64,000 nucleotides of DNA, taken from Bacteroidota bacterium. Its GTDB lineage: Bacteria; Bacteroidota; Bacteroidia; Cytophagales; Cyclobacteriaceae. A model generated the notes under the pieces. The model made no database searches. It worked only from the letters and a program-made list of their open reading frames with translations, and was not told where the DNA came from. Below are positions 58,224-64,000 of the stretch, piece after piece. The stretch spans positions 1-64,000 of the forward strand of contig JACPVX010000044.1 in NCBI GenBank assembly GCA_016191555.1, read 5' to 3'. How positions within the stretch are numbered: the first letter of the stretch is position 1; each line of letters starts with the position of its first letter. The translations under genes and the position numbers were made by a program.

Positions 58224-59451
58224 ATGAGTAAACGCGTAGTCATATTAGGAGCAGGAGAGAGCGGAACAGGCGCAGCTATTTTAGCGAAAGCTAAAGGCTT
58301 TGATGTGTTCGTGTCTGACTATGGTGCTATTAAGGAGCAGTATAAAGCTGAATTGCAACAACATCAGATTTCATTCGAAGAGAATAGGCATACGTATGAT
58401 GCCATCTTAAATGCATCATTAATTATTAAAAGCCCGGGTATTGCGGAGAAAGTTGAAATTATCAAGAAAGCACGGGCAGCAGGAATTGAAATTGTCGATG
58501 AACTGGAATTTGCTTACCGATACATTCCAGGAAAGGTTATTGCCATTACCGGAACAAACGGAAAGACAACAACAACGCTATTAACGTATCATCTACTTCA
58601 GTCAGCTGGATGGAAAGTAGCATTGGCCGGAAATGTGGGAGAGAGCCTCGCAAGAAAAGTAGCGACTGAGAGACATGATTGGTATGTAGTGGAGATCAGC
58701 AGCTTTCAATTAGATGGAACTAAAACATTCCGCCCTGCGATTGGCATTTTACTAAACATTACGCCCGATCATTTGGATCGCTACGAATATCAAATGCAGA
58801 ACTACATCAACTCAAAGTTTCGGTTAGTTCAGTCGATGCAATCAATTGATCATTTTATTTATTATTCGGATGATGCTGTAGTTTCAAATGAAGTAAAACA
58901 GAACTCGATGACCTCATAATCTCATCAACACGTTGTCGGCTGTTTCGGCAGCGTTGCTTGCTGGTGTTTCTGAGCAAGCGATACGTCAGGGATTGAAAAC
59001 ATTTGTTAATGCACCGCATCGCTTAGAATCGGTGGCAGTTATAAATGGAGTGGAGTTTGTCAATGATTCGAAAGCCACCAATGTAGATTCGGTAGTGTAT
59101 GGTTTAGGTAGTTATCAAGGGCCGCTCATCTGGATTGCCGGAGGTATTGATAAGGGAAATGATTATACACTGATTGAAGATCAGGTAAAACAAAAAGTGC
59201 GCGTGCTTATTTGCCTCGGCAAAGACAATGACAAATTGAAGAAGGCCTTTGGCGGAAAAGTGAAAGAGATTTATGAAACGCAAAGCGTGAAGGAGTTAGC
59301 ACAACTCGCATTACGCGTTTCACAAAAGGGCGATGTGGTATTGTTGTCACCGGCCTGCGCGAGTTTTGATCTTTTTAAAAATTATGAGGATCGCGGAGCG
59401 CAATTTAGAGAGGCGGTATTAGAACTAAAGGAATCAGTAGAGAATAACTGA
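58224..59451 (+). pseudogene. murD: MurD ligase with out-of-frame internal deletion
   Basis: The first frame (58224-58919) carries the N-terminal domain and ATPase motif GTNGKTTTTLL, ending at KQNSMTS. The second frame opens with PHNLINTLSAVSAALL at about 58912 and continues to 59451 with NDSKATNVDS, the C-terminal domain. The two are one base out of phase, and the roughly 40-60 residues that normally join them in MurD, just before the HN-x-x-N motif, are missing. MurD adds D-glutamate and is essential, so a true null is improbable; either an assembly error or a second copy elsewhere is expected. Confidence 0.85.
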
Positions 59452-59460
59452 TAGAAAAAT

Positions 59461-60666
59461 ATGAAGTTGAGTACAATAAAAGAATGGGCTGATAAAAACC
59501 TGCAAGGCGACAGAGTGATCTGGGCTGTGGTGTTTGCTCTTTCTTTGATCAGCATTTTGGTGGTGTATAGTTCGATTGGCACGTTGGCGTACAAACGTAC
59601 AGCCAGCACCGAATCGTTTTTGATGAAACACACCTTCATGGTGTTTTTGGGATTAGCATCGATGTGGATCGCTCATAAGATCGACTATCGGTACTATTCA
59701 AAAATTTCAAGACTCGCATTATGGGTGAGTGTTCCGTTGTTGATTTATACTTTTAAGTTCGGCACGAGCCTAAATGAGGCGTCTCGTTGGATCACATTGC
59801 CAATCATTAATACGTCATTTCAACCATCTGATTTTGCCAGCTTGGCATTGATCATCAACCTTGCCGCCATGCTTTCGAAGAAGCAACAAAACATAGACGA
59901 CATTAAAGAAGCATTAATCCCGATGTTGATCTGGTGTGGTGCGATATGCGGATTGATTGCCTTAACCAATTTTTCAACAGCGATTTTATTGTTCGCTACT
60001 TGTATGTTGATCATGTTTATCGGTCGCGTGCCGGTGCGTTACTTAGCGATGTTGATCCTGATTGGTCTGTTATCAGGAACAGCTGGACTATATTTCGGTC
60101 AACGCTTCGACACTGCGATTAATCGGGTAAAAGATTTTTATGCGTATGTGATGCATAAGAAAGAATTGCCCTTTCAGGCAAAGCATGGTCGCATTGCTAT
60201 TGCTACCGGAGGATTGTTTGGCAAAGGCCCCGGCAACAGCGAACAACGAAACATTTTGCCACATCCGTATTCTGATTTTGTGTACGCGATTGTGATTGAA
60301 GAATATGGGGTGATCGGTGGCGTGCTTGTGTTGGTGCTCTATTTGGTATTACTGCATCGAGGGATGAAAGCGGCTTACAATAGTGAGCGCGCTTTCGGGG
60401 GGTTGCTTTCGACAGGACTGAGTTTTGATTTGGTTTGTCAGGCGATGGTGAACATGGGCGTAGTGGTTGGCCTTGGTCCCATCACCGGACAGCCATTGCC
60501 ATTGATCAGTATGGGAGGAACAGCGATGGTATTCACCGGCTTATCGGTAGGAATTATTCTAAGTGTGAGTCGTGGAGAGCAGGAAGAGAATTGGGGACAA
60601 GGAGCGAGTGAGAAATTAGAAACAGACGAGGTGAAGGAGAAAGAGGTGGAAGTGAAAGCAGCTTAG
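59461..60666 (+). CDS. ftsW: Septal peptidoglycan glycosyltransferase FtsW
   Basis: A 401-residue SEDS protein with about ten membrane helices. Family motifs: TSFQPSDFASLALI, KHGRIAIATGGLFGKGPGNS, VYAIVIEEYG, GPITGQPLPLISMGGTAM. It polymerises lipid II and works with FtsI. The long C-terminal acidic tail is usual in this phylum. Nine bases after murD. Confidence 0.96.
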   Translation: MKLSTIKEWADKNLQGDRVIWAVVFALSLISILVVYSSIGTLAYKRTASTESFLMKHTFMVFLGLASMWIAHKIDYRYYSKISRLALWVSVPLLIYTFKFGTSLNEASRWITLPIINTSFQPSDFASLALIINLAAMLSKKQQNIDDIKEALIPMLIWCGAICGLIALTNFSTAILLFATCMLIMFIGRVPVRYLAMLILIGLLSGTAGLYFGQRFDTAINRVKDFYAYVMHKKELPFQAKHGRIAIATGGLFGKGPGNSEQRNILPHPYSDFVYAIVIEEYGVIGGVLVLVLYLVLLHRGMKAAYNSERAFGGLLSTGLSFDLVCQAMVNMGVVVGLGPITGQPLPLISMGGTAMVFTGLSVGIILSVSRGEQEENWGQGASEKLETDEVKEKEVEVKAA

Positions 60667-60667
60667 T

Positions 60668-60805
60668 AATTCGATGATTTGATAATTCGGTAATTCGATA
60701 ATTTGAAAATGACTCGATTTGAAAATTTGAAAATGAGATAATTTGATAATTCGATGATTCGATGATTTGAAAATTTGAAGATGAATTAATTTGAAAATTG
60801 GTGAG
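60668..60805 (+). repeat. AT-rich repeat array, copy 2
   Basis: An irregular array of units such as GATAATTTGA, GATAATTCGA and ATTTGAAAAT, filling the gap between ftsW and murG. Same unit type as 58163-58206. Confidence 0.65.
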
Positions 60806-60841
60806 AAGTAAAAAGTAGAAGAAAGGATAACAATAAAAGAA

Positions 60842-61978
60842 TTGAAAGCAGAGAAACCATATCGTATCATCATTAGCGGAGGCGGCACCGGAGGACATAT
60901 CTTCCCGGCACTGGCTATTGCCAATGAATTTAAGAGACGCTATGCGGATGCGGATATTCTTTTTGTAGGTGCGGAAGGAAGAATGGAGATGACGAAAGTT
61001 CCTGAGGCTGGCTATAAAATTGTCGGGCTTTGGATCAGCGGACTGCAACGCAAACTGACGCTTACCAATTTGTCGTTTCCGTTCAAGTTAATTTCAAGTT
61101 ATCTCAAAGCAGGTAGCCTCATCAAAAAAATGAAGCCGCATGCTGTGATTGGCACAGGTGGTTATGCGAGTGGCCCAATTATGTTGGCGGCAACAAAAGC
61201 AGGAATTCCTTCTTTGATTCAAGAGCAGAATTCGTATGCCGGATTAACCAACAAGCAACTGGCGCAAAAAGCCGGACGCATTTGTGTTGCGTATTCGGGC
61301 ATGGAGAAATATTTTCCTGCTTCTAAAATTGTGTTCACTGGTAATCCGGTGCGAAAAGATATTATCGATCTGGAATCGAAACGAGAGAAAGCATTAGCTC
61401 ATTTCGCTTTTAACTCTTCCGAACGTACGCTTCTCATCTTAGGTGGAAGCCTTGGTGCGCGTACAATCAACGAAAGTATTTTGGCAGGAATCGATCAATT
61501 GATTGATGCTCATATTCAAGTGATTTGGCAGACGGGCAAATTGTATTACGAGGGAATCAAATCACAGATTGGACACAAAGATTTGAGACGCATTCGTGTA
61601 GTTGATTTTTTGAAGCAGATGGATTTGGCTTATGCAGCTTCGGATGTGGTGATATCACGTGCGGGTGCATTGGCGATCTCAGAGTTGTGCATTGCCAGAC
61701 GCCCCAGCATTCTGGTGCCTTCGCCCAACGTGGCGGAAGATCATCAGACAAAAAATGCTATGGCGTTGGTCAACGAAGATGCTGCACTGATGGTGAAAGA
61801 CGTAGAGGCGAAAAATACATTGGTTAGTGAAGTACTGAAACTGGTGTATGATGAGCCGCTGGCGGAAAAGTTGAGCATCAATATTGGCAAGTGGGCGAAG
61901 CCACAAGCCACTGAAGACATAGTAGATGAAATTGAAAAATTGATTGGAACAAAAAGTGAAGTTAGAGCAATACGATAG
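60842..61978 (+). CDS. murG: UDP-GlcNAc transferase MurG
   Basis: A 378-residue glycosyltransferase, TTG start at 60842 (no ATG in frame nearby; the GGGTGGH motif begins 15 codons later, as in the family). Motifs SGGGTGGHIFPA, QEQNSYAGLTNK, LGGSLGARTINE and the nucleotide-sugar site in SRAGALAISEL. It converts lipid I to lipid II. It overlaps murC. Confidence 0.96.
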   Translation: MKAEKPYRIIISGGGTGGHIFPALAIANEFKRRYADADILFVGAEGRMEMTKVPEAGYKIVGLWISGLQRKLTLTNLSFPFKLISSYLKAGSLIKKMKPHAVIGTGGYASGPIMLAATKAGIPSLIQEQNSYAGLTNKQLAQKAGRICVAYSGMEKYFPASKIVFTGNPVRKDIIDLESKREKALAHFAFNSSERTLLILGGSLGARTINESILAGIDQLIDAHIQVIWQTGKLYYEGIKSQIGHKDLRRIRVVDFLKQMDLAYAASDVVISRAGALAISELCIARRPSILVPSPNVAEDHQTKNAMALVNEDAALMVKDVEAKNTLVSEVLKLVYDEPLAEKLSINIGKWAKPQATEDIVDEIEKLIGTKSEVRAIR

Positions 61979-63332
61979 CGTTTATTTTCTCGGCATCGGT
62001 GGGATTGGCATGAGTGCCATCGCACGGTGGTTCAGGCACAAGGGCATGAAAGTGGCCGGCTACGATCGCACGCCTACGCCACTCACGTACGAGTTGCTGG
62101 ATGAAGGAATGGAAATTCATTTCGAAGATCGCATTGAAATGATTCCCGGATACATCAGCAAGGAAAAAACGCTGGTGGTGTTTACGCCTGCTATTCCTAA
62201 AAATCATGTGGAGCATGCGTATTTGAAAGAGAATGGTTTTACGATACTCAAGCGCTCCGAAGTATTAGGATTGCTCACGAAGAGTTATAAAACGATTGCC
62301 GTTGCCGGAACACACGGGAAGACAACTACCTCTTCACTGATTGCGCATATCATTAAATCGGCAGGCATCAACATGGTTGGATTTTTAGGAGGCATTACTA
62401 CCAACTACGATTCAAACCTGGTGATGCACGGAGAAGTAAATGAGAAAACGCTCGTGGTCGTAGAGGCCGATGAATTTGATCGTTCGTTTTTGCGATTGTT
62501 TCCGGAGATAGCGGTGGTGACTTCAGCCGATGCGGACCATTTGGATATTTACGGAGATCACGCGAGTATGCTCACCTCGTTCCGCGATTTCATGAAGCAG
62601 ATCAACGCGAGCGGAAGTTTGATTGTACACGAGTCGATTGAATCGCTCACAGAAGGAATAACCGTTTCGAAAGAAACGTATGGTATGAGCCGGGGACAAT
62701 TTTTTGCCGGCAACATAACCGCCAATGGCGGATTTTTTGAATTTGATCTTCACGGCTTTGGAACGAAGATCGAAAAAATTCAGCTCGGTGTCCCTGGTTT
62801 TCATAACATGGAAAATGCCATTGCCGCTATGTTGGTGGCGTTCAAGTTGGGCATTAGTGAAAAAGTTATTCGCGAAGCGCTGCATTCATTTAAAGGTGTG
62901 AAGCGCAGATTCGAATTCATCATCAAACGAGATGATCTGGTTTACATCGATGACTACGCACATCATCCGCGCGAGATTGAAGCTTTTTTGACTTCGCTCA
63001 AGTCGATGTATGCAGGTAAAAAACTGACAGTGATTTTCCAACCGCACTTGTTCACACGCACACGCGACTTTGCGGAAGGATTTTCAAAGAGCCTGAGCAT
63101 TGCAGACGAAGTGTTGCTGATGGATATTTATCCGGCTCGCGAAGAACCGATTCCGGGTGTTACCTCGGATATGTTGTTTGCCAACATCACGAGTCCGGTA
63201 AAGATTCGTTGCGGAAAGAAAGATGTGTTGCAGAAGTTGGAAGACCTGGATGTAGAAGTAGTAGCGACTGTAGGTGCGGGAGACATCGACACGTTTGTGA
63301 AACCGATCAAAGAAATGTTGTTGAAGAAGTAA
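61956..63332 (+). CDS. murC: UDP-MurNAc:L-alanine ligase MurC
   Basis: A 458-residue Mur ligase. GTG at 61956 is preferred over TTG 61944: it gives the usual start (M/VKLEQYDSVYFLGIGGIGMS). ATPase loop GTHGKTTTSSLI, DDYAHHPREIEA, and the C-terminal domain with QPHLFTRT. It starts inside murG. MurC adds L-alanine to UDP-MurNAc. Confidence 0.96.
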   Translation: MKLEQYDSVYFLGIGGIGMSAIARWFRHKGMKVAGYDRTPTPLTYELLDEGMEIHFEDRIEMIPGYISKEKTLVVFTPAIPKNHVEHAYLKENGFTILKRSEVLGLLTKSYKTIAVAGTHGKTTTSSLIAHIIKSAGINMVGFLGGITTNYDSNLVMHGEVNEKTLVVVEADEFDRSFLRLFPEIAVVTSADADHLDIYGDHASMLTSFRDFMKQINASGSLIVHESIESLTEGITVSKETYGMSRGQFFAGNITANGGFFEFDLHGFGTKIEKIQLGVPGFHNMENAIAAMLVAFKLGISEKVIREALHSFKGVKRRFEFIIKRDDLVYIDDYAHHPREIEAFLTSLKSMYAGKKLTVIFQPHLFTRTRDFAEGFSKSLSIADEVLLMDIYPAREEPIPGVTSDMLFANITSPVKIRCGKKDVLQKLEDLDVEVVATVGAGDIDTFVKPIKEMLLKK

Positions 63333-63339
63333 GAGAAAA

Positions 63340-64000
63340 ATGAAAACGAAGTTTAGCATACGCAAAGAGATCAAAGTCGCAGTAGCGATACTGGGCTTGT
63401 CTTTTCTGATTGCTTTCAGTGAACGAAAGCAAGGCGGAGCTGTGTGCAAAGATATTGTGGTGGAATTGGATAACCTGAGTGAAAATCATTTTCTGGATGA
63501 AGCGGATGTATTGCATTTGGTAGAAGGAAGCGGAGAACCGGTGAAAGGAGTAGGAATTAGTCGGATCAAACTGAAAGAGATCGAAAAGAAGTTGAAGTAC
63601 GACAAACATATTTTGGATGCAGAACTTTTTGGTGATTTGAAAGGAAACTTGATTGTGAATGTAGAGTTGCGCAGGCCGATCGCGCGCATTGTGCAAAGTG
63701 ATGCACCCGATGCGTATATCGCAGAGGATGGTGTGATCATGCCTGTGTCCGAGAAGTACACCGCACGTGTGGTGCTGATCAGCGGAGCAGTGAAGCCCCT
63801 GTTGGAGAGCGAAGACCTAAACCGCACAGAGGAAGGCAAACAATTAATGGCGATGATTGAGTTTATCAATGCAGATCCGTTTTGGAAAGCGCAAGTAGCT
63901 CAATTGGATATTCAGAAGAATGGAAAGGTGGTGATCTACCCACAAGTAACAGGACAGTTGGTGGAGTTTGGAAAGCCGGAGAATCTGGAAGTGAAGTTTA
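63340..64000 (+). CDS. ftsQ: Cell-division protein FtsQ (partial, runs off the window)
   Basis: Starts at ATG 63340 and stays open to the edge, about 220 residues. A short cytoplasmic tail, a membrane helix (VAVAILGLSFLIAFS), then a POTRA-like domain (DIVVELDNLSENHFLDEADVL) and the FtsQ beta domain with LIVNVELRRPIARIVQ. Position after murC is the usual dcw order. Confidence 0.88.
   Translation, partial: MKTKFSIRKEIKVAVAILGLSFLIAFSERKQGGAVCKDIVVELDNLSENHFLDEADVLHLVEGSGEPVKGVGISRIKLKEIEKKLKYDKHILDAELFGDLKGNLIVNVELRRPIARIVQSDAPDAYIAEDGVIMPVSEKYTARVVLISGAVKPLLESEDLNRTEEGKQLMAMIEFINADPFWKAQVAQLDIQKNGKVVIYPQVTGQLVEFGKPENLEVKF

Noticed and set aside
60668..60805. CRISPR-like array
   Set aside because: Units are short, irregular and adjacent with no unique spacers; it is simple AT-rich repeat DNA.

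Overview
The window comes from a member of the Bacteroidota, most likely the Cytophagales. The evidence is: promoters of the TAnnTTTG type, few Shine-Dalgarno sites, a Reg_prop/Y_Y_Y hybrid kinase, many TPR and PAS histidine kinases, a BBP2-type porin, an FtsI with a C-terminal PASTA domain, and a MurE with the DNPR motif of meso-diaminopimelate-adding enzymes. No rRNA, tRNA or CRISPR array was seen.

Layout. (1) 1-6100: accessory DNA with small secreted or membrane hypotheticals, an orphan antitoxin, broken genes, and six REP-like palindromes around a RAYT (Y1) transposase. Part of the RAYT gene tail is duplicated 0.47 kb away. (2) 6119-28332: a sensory island. It holds a Cache-HAMP-GAF-PAS-PAS protein with no output domain, a porin, an HPt-REC protein followed by three related histidine kinases in one operon, two large kinases on the other strand (TPR-PAS-HK, and a 1700-residue hybrid with two REC domains and an HPt), then a kinase-like protein without an ATPase domain followed by a LytTR regulator. 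(3) 28360-28929: a PspC-domain protein and a small membrane protein. (4) 29090-51013: a 21.9-kb Tn7-like transposon. (5) 51056-64000: the dcw (division and cell wall) cluster: mraZ, a four-helix-bundle insert, rsmH, ftsL, ftsI, murE, mraY, murD, ftsW, murG, murC and the start of ftsQ.

The transposon is the main discovery. Its ends are TGTCGTTT and AAACGACA, flanked by the 5-bp duplication ATTTC. Both ends carry inverted arrays of a TnsB-like site (core TTAGACT/ATAGACT), and the outermost site lies at the same distance (bases 20-26) from each tip. It encodes TnsA, TnsB (D232, D317, E353) and TnsC. Where a TniQ/TnsD target selector would be expected there is instead a STAS/GHKL-ATPase-like protein, followed by a convergent unknown gene. 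Cargo: an N6-adenine methyltransferase with a PD-(D/E)xK nuclease, an XRE regulator with a degenerate ImmA-like active site, an operon of a sigma-like protein, an unknown protein and an ImmA/IrrE peptidase, an exported Fe/Mn superoxide dismutase, a complete RND efflux pump and a histidine phosphatase. It landed about 60 bp upstream of the mraZ promoter, leaving the MraZ boxes intact.

Two dcw genes look damaged. mraZ loses its family C-terminus to a GC-rich fragment resembling a LarA/DUF2088 protein. murD has an out-of-frame internal deletion. Because murD is essential, assembly error must be excluded before reading biology into either.
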